A stretch of 64,000 nucleotides of DNA from Lineus longissimus (taxonomy: Eukaryota; Nemertea; Pilidiophora; Heteronemertea; Lineidae), in assembly GCF_910592395.1 (NCBI RefSeq), contig NC_088314.1, positions 11,596,001-11,660,000 on the forward strand. The letters run 5' to 3'. The position numbers and the translations under genes are program-made. Within the stretch, counting starts at the first letter, position 1; each line of letters starts with the position of its first letter. The notes under the pieces were generated by a model that made no database searches, was not told the origin of the DNA, and saw nothing but the letters and a program-made list of their open reading frames with translations. Below, in pieces: positions 43,012 to 53,810 of this stretch.

Positions 43012-45112
43012 AACAAGAGGCCCAAGGGCCTGGCGCTCAGCTGGATGACCTAATGACACAGGACTGAGGGTGTAAAGTAGTAAATATCGGCTTTATACTA
43101 CTGTTTGAAGGTCAAGAGAACACGTTATACCACTAAAATTTCCAATGCAGAGCCAATCTATCCGTGGCGCAGACAGGTTCAAATTGGCTATATCTTGAAT
43201 AGATTGAATTGCGATGAAAATCTAATGCAATAAAGGAGCAATATCGAAGAGACAAATTAATCAAACCAATTGTCCACAGACTCAGACCCTGAAATGGCAT
43301 GATGTATGCATGCATATAAAAGTATATCAATTGGTCCCATAGAGATGATGAGGCAATGTCAATATGCCTTGTTCCTTAGTCAGCAATATGCCCTTTTTTA
43401 TACGGAGAAGAAGGAGAACCCAGATAGGCCTTCACATGTCGGCTTCCAAATGGCTCGAACCAACTGTACTATCACTACTATAAATTTAAAATGCATGCTC
43501 CTCCTACATGTGGCAATATCTCGGCCAAAAAGGCACTTAGTCGACAGGCAAGCTAGAAGTTCAGCACCGTGAGCAGCTCCTTGGTAAGGCTATGTCAGGT
43601 TCCGCGCGCCTCTTCAGATACATCTCAAGTATTGAAAGCTGTGGTGAGCTGAGCACATAAAAAGACCATGTTCAACTTAATTTGAAAATCCCTTCATAAT
43701 CAAGGGCTACCTCTGACTAAAACAGCACAATAGACCACCAATTTGACCCCAGCTCCTAACTGCGGGAAAACCAAAGTCCAGCAACCAAAAGTACCAAAAA
43801 TACATTTTTGTTTACATTTGAACTGCACACATGCGTTTGTTTACAATTTCATTTCCCGCGAAATCTCGAAAATCAGGTGACCTGCAATCGTGGATTGAAA
43901 AAAAACATTAACCTGGGTTCAGCAGGTCAGCAGGTGTACCGGCTGTTCCAATCATCCCCCTACACCCAGCTATTCAAAAGGTAATGTTATTCACCCACAG
44001 GGAGTGCAGGTTATTGATTAAGCCCCTGCATAACTTAAAAGCAATGGCTTGGCTTCTGAGAGTGGTAAGGAGAATTGACAGTTTTTTTATGAGAGTAACA
44101 TTATTGTGTTGCTAAAAACGTCTACTTTTTACTCATGTAAGAATCGTAGTACTAATAATAACTTCAACTTATATTCCGGTTATGATAACACAACACGCAT
44201 CTTCATGATCATGATCTTTCTCAAACTAACTGAATCATGACCTAATCGCCTTGGACGCACAACCTAACCACATATTAATCTGCCCTGACGATCGACATAT
44301 CCATTCGATTCGATAACACTCGATAAAGTTTGATAAATAAACTAGAACTGAGATTTCACAGGAGCACCTGTGAATTCATGACTCCAGGGTTGTTTTGAGG
44401 GCGATATCGTAAGAATTGGTCTTGAATACGGGGACCTGAAGGTCCGTGTGAGGCACCTGGGGAGAGAAAGACTAGTTGAACGATGGGATCTGACACGGAC
44501 ACTACTATTGATCTCATTATATGAATACCATTTAATTACAAACAAGTGAAAACAGATCATATCATATTCCTTGGCATAAATTAAAATAGGAGTGCGGGAA
44601 CAAGGTTTTTTAGCAGGAGGAAAGCGAGAACATTTTGCGCCGTCGTATTCCGATTTGACTGGTTAGTGGTGAAATCTACTTTTAATTTTGCAAATTAACA
44701 TATTTGTTTTTCTAGTTCTAACGTTGTCTGAAATAAAGATGCTTTCCCAATGCTTGACTGGTCTGGCAAGAGGCATTGCCAGGAAAATGTGACGTGTTTT
44801 GGCCATTCTTCTTACCGCACGCCCTCCCTCTCCGTAAAACTTCCTGACATGGTGTGAAGTGGAAGGGTGCACAATGGGAACCACACTGCCGCGATGTTAA
44901 TAGTTTCTATTTATATAATTCAGAGATTTTAAGCACGGAAAAAGTAGATAAACTCGGCTAATCTCAATGGATTTTACCCAGGAATGTTTTCAAGGCGAGA
45001 GAAACATCTGATTCAAGTACTGCGCTTATTAGATTTCATGTTCATGCCGAAGATTGACGTAAAACGTGGACGAAAAGAGTGCATTATCGAGTGTTGGAGA
45101 GGTCACGGGATG
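43012..45112 (+). mobile_element. Mosaic repeat element, copy B (3' truncated)
   Basis: It begins with the header AACAAGAGGCCCAAGGGCCT and follows copy D block by block, without D's nested insertions: 43150-43680, 43680-44082, 44093 onward and 44341-45112. The match to copy D continues to 'gagtgttggagaggtcacg' (compare 62720-62745), after which copy B switches to pogo transposase sequence and lacks the GTCAGCTGAGCTAAAAA tail. It therefore serves as the empty-site reference for the insertions in copy D. Confidence 0.8.
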
Positions 45113-45779
45113 GAAGGCACCGGCACACGTCACCTTTCCAAAAAGAGGGTTCGTACGACAGCTCGATCACCTGCAGGAGGATGACGACTTGCCAGCAAAT
45201 CTCATTGTGACGTCCTCTGCTACCGGTTGGATGAGACCGGAGACAGCCCGTCATTGGTCAGACCAAGTATTGGAGCCATACGTCACCCCAGAGAACGATG
45301 AGCGATTCCTTCTAATAGTAGATAGATATCGTGTGCACCGCACAGAGGAATTCGGCCAGCGAATTACGGAACTGGGAGGGATACTCGATTTTATTCCGGC
45401 CGGCTGCACATCCTTGGCCCAACCCCTCGATCTGACTGTTATGAAGTCGTTCAAAAGCAACATGAAAAAGAAGTGGAAGGCCTGGAAACAAGAAAACACG
45501 GACGATGCAGGACGCTGTGAACGCATTGGGTTACGTAACGTGGTCAACATCATCAGTCAAGCCTGGGAATCTATACCTGTACAAGTGGTAGAAAACGGAT
45601 TTGAAACGGCTTTCAGAGCAGCAGCGGTAGACGCAGGACCAATTCAAGAGCTGGACGATGAGGAGGACAAACCAGGACTCGAATTCTTAAACATCCAGGG
45701 GGATGAAATAGAAATAGAATAAATAGTCTTTTACTTGGTGGTAAAAAATATGGGATGATCTTTTGAACTACCCTGTATA
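45113..45779 (+). pseudogene. pogo/Tigger transposase, 5'-truncated
   Basis: The frame to 45722 carries the C-terminal half of a DDE_1 transposase: SSATGWMRPETARHWSDQVL, then RFLLIVDRYRVHRTEEFGQR with the second catalytic Asp, DFIPAGCTSLAQPLDLTVMK with the third, and IISQAWESIPVQVVENGFE. The DNA-binding domains and first Asp are absent. Its first codons belong to the mosaic repeat, so the apparent ATG is not meaningful. The 3' side ends in 'tgggatgatcttttgaacta' followed by ccctgta, a likely element terminus with TA. It is related to the pogo gene at 6604 but not the same family member. Confidence 0.85.
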
Positions 45780-46029
45780 ACGCTCTTTCATTTCAACGAA
45801 ATCAGTCTGTAGGCCTATCGCTCATCAAACCGATCAGTTTCAAAATGATCACAATCGGTGACTCGGATCACTGCTCTCAGTTGTACCATTCGGACAATCG
45901 GTTAAACAACTTCATTATTCCCCACCTTTCAGAGAACCAGCCAGTCGTATTGAAAGGCCTTCGACTTGGCCAGTGCATACGTAATGAATTGGTATTTAAT
46001 GAAGGGACCATAGACAGCCGAAAGTAAAG
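45780..46029. other. Short unassigned tract
   Basis: A 60-codon open frame (45845-46027, SDHCSQLYHSDNRLNNFIIP) shows no domain. It may be original flanking DNA between two elements. Confidence 0.25.
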
Positions 46030-46224
46030 TATGTGACCCGCCATGACAAAACAGGTCGCATGTCGCTCTGAGCTTGACAGGTTGAGACAGACTGGTTGTT
46101 TATTTCACCATTGTCTGCCTTTTGTAAAATCGGAGCATATCAATTTCTTCTATTATGTCCTGGTGTCATTTTAGGCTCATCTTCTGTGCGACATGCGACT
46201 CATTTTGTGGTGGTGGGTCACATA
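46030..46224. mobile_element. 195-bp MITE
   Basis: The left end TATGTGACCCGCCATGACAA is inverted at the right end (TATGTGACCCACCACCACAA), with further inverted pairing around 'gtcgcatgtcgc'. There are no ORFs. A target duplication is not certain; TA-rich bases flank both ends. Confidence 0.7.
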
Positions 46225-47296
46225 TACGCATAAAGGAAAAGAAGATGAAAACAAATATATATAATTCACTACATAAACAAATAAATGTAATAGTGACGAT
46301 AATAATGATAATAATAATGATGAGAGTGTAATTGTATCAATATATTACTGTACTTAATCGGTAATAATAAGGATACTAAGAATAAATAACATCACAATAT
46401 GCCTATCAATAAAACTCAAGGCTTGACGGAGTGAATGAAACCATACACATGTACAAGTATAAGGTCAATTTCATATGCATAATCTTTACCTTTTTACTTC
46501 AAAGCTGATGGTTTTACTTGACTAGTATCTACTTGTCTACTTGTTTTGTGAGGTCAGCCTATTGAGAGGCCTGGGCAGAAGTGATGTAAGCCCATTTTTG
46601 ATGTGGTAAGGGTGTTATGCGGCTTAAACACGTACCGCTAGTGGCCAGGCCACGAGTTAATGTATTCCCAGGTAGATATCCTGCTGAGCGGAGTGGGCAG
46701 TATTTAGGTCTTGGTGATAGGTATAAATAGGTTGCTACGTCACTCGTAACGAAATACAACGTGGTTTTGGTGCACTTCCTGGATAAAATTCATCTCTTCA
46801 CACACATAGTATTTGTGTTTTATTTGTGGTTTATGACCAAGGGCAATGTGCAGAATCTGTTATGTGATAGTCTTCCACATGAGATATCCTGGTACAGTAT
46901 TAGCCCACAGACTCTTGAGTTTTTGAGGGGTCATCTCAGGTTTTGGTGATGTGCATCATATCTTGGTGATACCTGTATCCTGGTGTCTTTCAGTCATTTT
47001 CTATGATACACCCCCTTCCTTGGAGGTGGTGGGGTGATAGATCATTTATAGTTCATTGCACTCTTGACCTGAGGAAGTCAAATGATAGCTGGCAAAGTGT
47101 GTTACTGGGGGAAAATGGGATTGGGATGGTTTTGCCAGATGCCAAAGGTCTTTGAAGTGCTACTATAACAGTTTTTGAGTACATCAGGGTGCAGGAAGGA
47201 TTGGGAGAGTCCATCCCTTATTTTGAGATGGGGAGAAAGGTAATTCTTTGAAAACATAATGCAATAGTAGGCTGTGTATCAAAGCTGAATCTTACA
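46225..47296. promoter_or_regulatory. 5' region of the Kolobok-like module, with TATA box
   Basis: There is no coding region. A TATAAATAG lies at 46722-46730, about 570 bases upstream of the start codon at 47297, and could belong to the element's promoter. AT-rich simple sequence (aataatgataataataatga) is at 46303-46320. I could not find an inverted terminal repeat shared with the region after 49907. Confidence 0.35.
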
Positions 47297-49108
47297 ATGG
47301 CTGAACAAGAAAACTTTCAAAGTCTGAGTTCAGCATCAGTTGCTGGAGGGTCGTCAAATGAACATCCGTCACCAATTCCTGTACCTGTAAGATCGAGAGA
47401 AAAGGAGCGTTTGGAGAACCCAAGGAAGAGATTCCCATCTGACAGTCCTTCGAAAGTCCGAAAGAGGAAGGAAAAAAGCCAGAAGACATCATTTATCGTT
47501 CGGGGATGCTTAGAATTCAAGGCGAATTCTGAAAACGAAAAAGTCAACCTATTTGATGACATAGACGGCATAAAAAGACATCTTGGTGGAGGAACTGCCT
47601 CAAAGATAACCAATTACCAGCTTTTGAAGGAACTTGTCGATTTTTATAAACTGCACAACACGTTTGAGGGGGACAACGAAGATGCATCATCATCATCAAC
47701 TGATAAATGCCAAAGTGAACCTAGTGGCACTTCTTACCAATACTGCCAGAAGAATGAAACCAAATCACCAATATATTTAATGACAGTTCAATCTTTGGAC
47801 AATTTGTTGGACAGAGTTTGCTTGCACCACAGGACATGTACATCAAAAATGGCAGTCCGGGAGGAAAAAACTGCAAGAGATGGCCATGTCGGTCTATTTC
47901 ATGTCACTTGCCAAACAGGCAAACACAACATATATTGGACGACTTCACCCCATGTGGAAGGAGGCAAATTTACGGTGAATCTAAGGATGGCCCATAGTTA
48001 CTTTGTCTCAGGAATCCTGCCGAATCAGTATGAACGTATATGTGATGCAGCTGACATTGGAAAAATGGGAGACAAGACACTTACTAAATTCCAAGATTCG
48101 TATCTTCCTGTCACGGATGGAGTTGTGAAGGAGTCAAAATCAGATGCTTTGTTGGAAGAAATTGCTGCTTCTGTTGAAAGTACCGGCTTGGATGGTATTG
48201 ACATTGCTACTGACGCTAGACATTGTTGGCGAAAAAATGCCCGCTTTACTGATGTTGTCTGCCTGGGCGAAAAGACGCATAAGGTCCTACAGAATGAGGT
48301 AATTTCAAAAGATGACGATCCAATCACTCAAAGGCACGAAATGGTGGGAACACGGAGGATCTATGAATATTTTGACAGAGAGAGTGTCCCAATCAGAGTG
48401 CATTCACATGATAACAATGCCTCGATCACTAAGTTTGTCCGTGTGGAACGCTCCCCAACCGTTACTTCTTTAGATACCTGGCATATGACAAAGGGTGTGG
48501 CCAAAGGAATGGCGAAACTGACAAAGGGGAGGAAATATTTAGAAGGAAGGTCTTGGTTTGTTGACTTGGCAGATAAGTCAGCATCTGTAAAAACTCATAT
48601 ATATTGGTGCATCAAACGCTGTGAGGGGGACACAGAAAGACTAAAAGCCAGCATAGATAATGTGATTGAGCACTATAAGAACAATCATGCCAATTGTCAT
48701 CAGGAGTCCCCATGTCGGTCTGATCATGACTATGAACCCAGCAAGCGAGAAATATCTTCAGCCCCTGCAGAGGCAGCCCTCAAGAAGTATCTTCACAGTC
48801 TGTTGGTTTATAAATCACCGCATCTTTACATTGGATGCAGGGATACGCATTATGTCGAAAGTTTTAATAATTCTCTGCTCCAATATCACAACAAAAGAAT
48901 CGTATTCGAAAGGGCCAACTACCAAATCCGAACCAACTTGTCAGTCCTGGACTGGAATGAGCACCAAGACAGCGAGGTGACGTCCACTGTGCTGGAAAAG
49001 GACTCTAGAAATCCAAGGCGAATGGTGGGACGAGAAATCAAAAAGAAAAAGAGATTTAATTTTTGGTCAGATATTTGGGAGCAATGGATACAAAGTTTCT
49101 ATACATAG
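47297..49108 (+). CDS. Kolobok-like DDE transposase, intact
   Basis: A single open frame of 603 codons with a reasonable start context (cttacaATGG). The N-terminus is disordered and basic (PRKRFPSDSPSKVRKRKEKS). Then comes a Cys/His-containing region (VCLHHRTCTSKMAVREEK, then HVTCQTGKHNIYWTTSPHV). The catalytic core has IDIATDARHCWRKNARFTDV (candidate first Asp, D-x-R motif), VPIRVHSHDNNASITKFVR (second), SLDTWHMTKGVAKGMAKLTK (the D-x-W-H-x-x-K motif typical of Kolobok-type transposases) and RDTHYVESFNNSLLQYHNKR (candidate Glu). It ends in a basic tail. It is the only long uninterrupted transposase frame in the window and is followed in the same direction by a second ORF after 144 bases. Recently active or still selected is possible. 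The superfamily name is my inference from motifs. Confidence 0.75.
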   Translation: MAEQENFQSLSSASVAGGSSNEHPSPIPVPVRSREKERLENPRKRFPSDSPSKVRKRKEKSQKTSFIVRGCLEFKANSENEKVNLFDDIDGIKRHLGGGTASKITNYQLLKELVDFYKLHNTFEGDNEDASSSSTDKCQSEPSGTSYQYCQKNETKSPIYLMTVQSLDNLLDRVCLHHRTCTSKMAVREEKTARDGHVGLFHVTCQTGKHNIYWTTSPHVEGGKFTVNLRMAHSYFVSGILPNQYERICDAADIGKMGDKTLTKFQDSYLPVTDGVVKESKSDALLEEIAASVESTGLDGIDIATDARHCWRKNARFTDVVCLGEKTHKVLQNEVISKDDDPITQRHEMVGTRRIYEYFDRESVPIRVHSHDNNASITKFVRVERSPTVTSLDTWHMTKGVAKGMAKLTKGRKYLEGRSWFVDLADKSASVKTHIYWCIKRCEGDTERLKASIDNVIEHYKNNHANCHQESPCRSDHDYEPSKREISSAPAEAALKKYLHSLLVYKSPHLYIGCRDTHYVESFNNSLLQYHNKRIVFERANYQIRTNLSVLDWNEHQDSEVTSTVLEKDSRNPRRMVGREIKKKKRFNFWSDIWEQWIQSFYT

Positions 49109-49252
49109 TAATCTGAGTCCTATATTAGGCCTACCTATCCCCCCTTGACTCAGGACAATTCTATTGCTCGGGTTAGGTAGATGAAATTGCTGACTCTGAT
49201 TTTTCTCACACACTTAGACTAGAGCCAGTCTTTGAATGCTAACTTTTTTGCC

Positions 49253-49907
49253 ATGTCTCAAAAATTGCTATACCAAATTTATGTCACAGAGGAAGAAAGG
49301 GAATTGATAAGAGGTATTTTCACTTTTCATGGGATGGACTTAGTGGAAGCAGAACCACAAATGGTGGATAAAGGGATACAATGTATCAGAACTGAATCAG
49401 TCCAGGATGCTGTTGAACCTGTGCCATCATCATCATCTACAGTTGATGGACCTAACATGGAGGATAGCTCAGACGATCATGACAGCGATGCTGGGAACAA
49501 TGTGGCTCCCTTGGACCCTGTAAATCAAGGTGGACACGATGAAGAAAGAGAGAATGGATTTATTCTGCCGGACCTTGCCAGTGAAGAGTGTACACTCTGT
49601 TACTGTCGTCCTTGTGTCACCACCAAACGTCCCAGATGGTTGGGTGCTGGTCAAGCAGCGAAGAAAAAAAACAATACTTTGAGAAAGGGTTTTTATAAGA
49701 GGTATTGGAAGATGCTCAAGGACAGGGCTGCATGGATGGATTATCGCTATCTTCAAAAAAAGGAGTTTGCAAAATATGGGTGAAGATGAGACTGTTTGGA
49801 GCTGTACCAGTGACCGGGAAATTATCCCTGATTGTGTTATCACATTGGTTAGGGGACTGTATCCGAACCCTCCAGGAATTCCCTATGTTGGCCATCATTG
49901 GCATTAA
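49253..49907 (+). CDS. Cysteine-rich accessory ORF2 of the Kolobok-like module, frameshifted
   Basis: Start ATG at 49253 (MSQKLLYQIYVTEEERELIR). The middle is acidic and Ser-rich (SSDDHDSDAGNN). The C-terminal half has ECTLCYCRPCVTTKRPRWLG, then NTLRKGFYKRYWKMLKDRAA and YLQKKEFAKYG, stopping at 49783. The next frame (from 49776) continues as a plausible end: DREIIPDCVITLVRGLYPNP, then GIPYVGHHW, stop at 49907. A two-base deletion (or one extra base) around 49775-49781 would explain the split. I have seen this Cys-block plus 'IPxCVxxxVRxxYPNPxGxPYxGHxW' layout in uncharacterised invertebrate proteins, and it is reminiscent of the P2X7 C-terminal Cys-rich domain. Its role is unknown; regulation or DNA/zinc binding for transposition is a guess. 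Confidence 0.6.
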
Positions 49908-50564
49908 TTCTTCTATGGATTAAACAATCATTTATTGTGGATTTAGATTTAGATTTGACTTTTTTTGTGTTGAATTCAGTGAAGGAGTACACTAGTTTTA
50001 TGTGATGCAAAGCAAGTGGATTAACATGATTGAAGTGGATATTTCATAACATAAAGGTGAATAATATAAATAGGTGAATAATAACATGTTTTGGTGGAAT
50101 ATAAATCATGGAATACATCTGGACTACCCCCAATGAAAAGTAGGCCCCTTTCCACATTTTTTTGGGGATATTTTGCATGCTTTTTCAGGGGACTAATTTT
50201 CCTGCACAACAGTCACATGCTTTTGTTTACAATGTCCATATTTAGCCTTACCACATGCCAATCATACCTCAAACTGTCTATCACATAGTACATTTATGCA
50301 TTATTAATGAAGCAAATTTTCAGTTACAAATCTTTCCCACCTAATTTCTCCGACAAATAGACCATCTCATAAACCCTAAGTGGGCATATGGCTTTCATGA
50401 AACTTCATGATGAATGTATCAACTTTTCATTGAAAACTGCCTTTTCAAACTCTTGTAATTTTGAATAAACTGGCCCAAATGGCAGGAGCTCTGAATTCAA
50501 AAATATCTTACTGGCAAAAGCCAGCCTCGTCCCAACCCACACCTTTTATATGGCAGCTACCTGT
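49908..50564. other. Non-coding tract between two DNA transposons
   Basis: AT-rich, with no gene. It should contain the 3' end of the Kolobok-like module and the 3' end of the Harbinger element on the opposite strand. I could not place either terminus. Confidence 0.35.
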
Positions 50565-51443
50565 TTAACTCCTTTGATATATCTTTGAAAGTGACGTAAT
50601 CTTGTCGTTGTGCAAAATGAAGCATGCAACAATTACACTGGGAACTTTTTTCAGCTGTAAACTAACACATCCTTGCAGGATAGGAAAACGTTTCTTTAAC
50701 TGTCCAAAACACCGTTCAATTACGTCTCTTTCCTTCTGATGACACTTGTTGTATGATCTTTGCTCTGGTAGATTTACCGGGTCCTTGAAAGGGGTCATAA
50801 GCTAGGGGGCAATACCGTATCCATCATCCCCTAACAACAAAGCATCCTACTCCGATTTGGCCATACAAAAGTCCCAGGTCAGAGTATTTCCAGATTCTGC
50901 TGTCGTGGACAGATCCTGGCCAATTGGCTGCGAAACTTGTGAACCACTCTCCGGGATCACACGTTGCAGCGCCCTTTCAACAAATGTACTCATCTCCGTG
51001 GTTTATTGGTTTGAGAACCTGCACATGCGTACAATCCAGTGCTCCAATGGCAAAAGGAAATCGATATTACGCTTGCCACGAATCCTTAGCAGTCTGAATA
51101 TCTGCTGCTTCAGTTGGAAACTGGATCCAAATATCGGCTTTCTCTACAATCTGTTCAACAATGGCAGCAAAGGTCCTTGATACTGTGCACTGATGTATCC
51201 CAATGTCTTTGCCAACGCCGAGCTGAAAACTTGGATCCCAACATGGCTAAAAAAAACCTCCATTTGCTGCTTGGAGGAAAGAGTGCCACCCCTAGTCTCA
51301 TTTCGCTCTCCAAGAAAATGTTCGGCCATCCAAATGACGTTTTCCTCATTAAATCGAAATACCGATCGAAACGTTGGACCTGATGATGGTCTTCGTGTGT
51401 TATACTCCTCCCTCTTCCTTGGTACACCCATAAATGCAGCCAT
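50565..51443 (-). pseudogene. PIF/Harbinger transposase, broken
   Basis: Read from 51443: MAAFMGVPRKREEYNTRRPS, then FRFNEENVIWMAEHFLGERN (the usual N-terminal block). After frame changes, FPFAIGALDCTHVQVLKPIN (first catalytic Asp), NWPGSVHDSRIWKYSDLGLL (second) and GDDGYGIAP, stop, LMTPFKDPVNLPEQRSYNKC then RDVIERCFGQLKKRFPILQG (Glu) follow. These are the DDE_Tnp_4 motifs. In-frame stops lie near 50803, 50975 and 51070, with a frameshift near 50845. All three catalytic residues remain readable, so decay is moderate. Confidence 0.88.
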
Positions 51444-51539
51444 TTCCCAACAATACGTCTCTCCTGTTTGACATCTAAGGTTGGTCTGGAGCTACCTTGG
51501 AATTTTGAAGTACTTACTAGAGTATTGGTAGTAATTACT

Positions 51540-51660
51540 TCGTTTTATGCATACTGATTGAAGTATCTACTTCATCTTTATGCATACAGATGGCAGAAAA
51601 TACTAGAAATTTCAAGTAAAAAGTATTTACTAGTTTTTATGCATACCACCCCTTATCACA
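51540..51660. repeat. Subterminal repeats on the Harbinger 5' side
   Basis: 'tttatgcatac' occurs at 51545, 51575 and 51636, each near 'agtatNtactt' or 'agtatttacta' motifs. Spacing and position just upstream of the transposase suggest transposase-binding subterminal repeats. The true terminus may lie at about 51655 (ataccacccctt). Confidence 0.5.
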
Positions 51661-51844
51661 ACAGCGTTTGCGGTTTTCAAAAGAATCGAACTAATCAGTT
51701 GCGCGGAAGCGGATGTTGATGGCGTCGATGAGTTAAATTGGGTAGCATTGTGCAGCGAAGTATGGTGATGGCATTTGAAATTTGACTCGTGTTGAATGCT
51801 TCTTTACAATTCATCCAAACGTTTTGTTTGATTCTTTATATTCT

Positions 51845-52826
51845 TTAATCTAGCTCGCGATGCGAATCATTACAAAATAAGCAAGACCTACGAGACTGAC
51901 GAGAATAAGAGTGGGGATGAGATTGAGAATGAGACTTGTAATAAGATTGGGATTGAAAATTTGGCTGATAATGAGACTTGGAATTGGAATTAGAATTGTG
52001 CTTTGGCAGATGCAGTTGGAACACTGTACTCATAATCCTGTCTAGAATCACACAGATTCCCACACTTGCCTGCACGCATGGCCGTTATTTCCTTCCGAAT
52101 AGCTTCACCTTTAGACACATGATCTCTCGAAATGTTCCTTAGAAGTTTTTCTGTGTTGATAGGAATGGGCAGTTCCCCGTATAATGTTTCCCGGCGTCCT
52201 ATGGCTTGTAGACCCCGAACGTATGTCTCCACGCTGTCATGGAATGACTGTACCGACCACAAAGCTCTCATGTAGTCATTTCTTAGTTTGTGTTGCTCTC
52301 CGTATCTCTCGGTTAGGAGCTCCATCGCTTTGTAGCGGTGAGCGGAAGGTATTGAAATTTTTGAATATTCTCGAGTGAGGTATTCGAGTTTTGGCAGCCT
52401 CGAAGGCGCCTTTGAAACTTTGCCATTTTTAGAATGTCCCCGGCGAATGTGAGCAACTGCAACTTAGGTAGATTTACCGTTTTTGACCTACGATTGGTTG
52501 TTCCGCTTCCCGACGTGGTGTCAGAATCCTCTGTGCTGATAGAGGTGTCCAAGGCTGGGACTGGCGCACGTTTCCTCTCCAGGAAATCCTTGAAACGCTT
52601 TACGTCCTCTTGACTCGGCGTAATCCGTTGTCCCAAAGACTTTTACTCGTTAATTTTATCCTGCGTAACTTCAATGGTTTCCAATTTAGCACAAATGATT
52701 TCAATGGTATCCTCCAAGAGGTCACCATCAGTAATAGAGAGTTCTTTTGCAAGACAATAAAATTTGATTTTTTATCTGTCCAGTTCCTGTTTTAACTGAT
52801 CCATCCTGGTCTTCGGCACCAATGTG
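51845..52826 (-). pseudogene. Second BEL/Pao gag, decayed
   Basis: Reading the minus strand, a primer-binding-like TTGGTGCCGAAG (about 52819-52830) is followed by an ATG (MDQLKQELDR). Then come IEIICAKLETIEVTQDKINE, QRITPSQEDVKRFKDFLERK, LPKLQLLTFAGD (DUF1759 start), LLTERYGEQHKLRNDYMRAL and SVETYVRGLQAIGRRE. It ends in a Ser/Asn/Gln-rich region and half a zinc knuckle (CLFCNDSHRELD). Several frameshifts and a stop occur. The pol genes do not follow; the reading ends at 51845, where unrelated DNA next to the Harbinger element begins. It is a different BEL lineage from the copy at 35468. Confidence 0.8.
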
Positions 52827-52830
52827 CGCA

Positions 52831-53232
52831 GTGACACAAATGAGTTGTAACGTATAGAATGATGCGAACGCCGTGGTTCCATAAAGTAAACTAGAAATAT
52901 ATCACTTAGAAAACAATCATAAAGGTTTACAGGTTACAAAAGGAAAAAGAAGCCCGATTGGCTAATGGTGACAGTATAGTAAGAAGCTGAGGGGCTGTCA
53001 AGTCAATATGCGATGTGCGAGTTCCGGTCGACACAAAGTTACATGATGTCAACACGACAATCTTCTGTCTGATGAAGATTGTCGTGTCGAGAGAAAATCT
53101 TCTATTTGCAATCGGTCAAAAACGTATTGGTCTGTGAGCGTGCAATAATTCATAATCTATCAGTCTTTAAAGGGTTATAGGTCTACATAGTGAAAGCGAA
53201 AGCGAAAGTCGGAGTTTTAGGCAGGTAAACAT
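52831..53232 (-). repeat. LTR of the second BEL/Pao element
   Basis: On the minus strand, about 400 bases precede the primer site and end at 'tctatacgttaca' or slightly later. The outer edge is probably near 'tggttatgtttacctgcc' (about 53220-53236), where satellite sequence begins. The edges are approximate because no second LTR is present. It includes the hairpin at 53050-53089. Confidence 0.5.
53050..53089. other. Stable hairpin in the LTR
   Basis: CAACACGACAATCTTC and GAAGATTGTCGTGTCG form a 16-bp stem with one mismatch around an 8-base loop. In the transcript sense of the LTR it may lie in the R or U5 region. Confidence 0.7.
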
Positions 53233-53234
53233 AA

Positions 53235-53810
53235 CCATTTCTTTTACCCCAATTTGGGAGCTGCTAGGCTATATTGCTAGTTCAAAATTTTGGTCTCAAT
53301 CCGCCCAAATGGTCTTATCGACTCTGTATAACCAAAATGAGCGCAATCAGTTACGACGACCACCATTGTTGACCAACTTTCATCGCCAGTAAGCTATATC
53401 GCTAGTCGAGAGACAACTTACCGTCGTGGAATCTCGAAATTTCAGTTTCAATCTGATTAAACGGTTATCTCGAATCTGTATAACCAAAATGAGCGAGGTC
53501 GGTCTTCATGACTACTATTATTAGTGCCCAACTATAATCGCCAGTAGGCTATATCGCTAGTCGAGTGACCACTCGTCATCGCGGCATCTCGAAATTTGGA
53601 CTCGATCTGTCCGAACGTTCATCTGGACTCTGTTTAACCAAAATGGGTGAGATCGGTCTCCATGACGATCATTGTTGCCCAACTATCATCAGCTAGAGTG
53701 ACAACTTATCGTCGTTAAAATCTCAAAATTTCGGTTTCAATCCATCAGAACGGTCATCTTGACTCTGTATAACCAAAAAAAAAGCGCGATCGGTCGCAAC
53801 GACCATCATT
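53235..53810. repeat. Satellite of about 150 bp, block 1
   Basis: Monomers share 'gtaggctatatcgctagtcg', 'gacaacttatcgtcg', 'aatctcgaaatttcggtctc' and 'gactctgtataaccaaaatg'. The last motif begins at 53331, 53483 and 53637 (periods 152 and 154) and at 53772 after a shortened unit. Identity between units is moderate, so this is an old array. Confidence 0.88.

Noticed and set aside
43306-43572. Recurring ORF (SIGPIEMMRQCQYA...) also at 1146-1349 and 58427-58678
   Set aside because: It is the same block of the mosaic repeat in three copies; it has no start conservation or domain.
44342-44560. Minus-strand ORF repeated at 60883-61095
   Set aside because: Shared repeat DNA between copies B and D, not independent evidence of coding.
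45251-45553. 100-codon minus-strand ORF
   Set aside because: Antisense to the pogo DDE domain, which has recognisable motifs.
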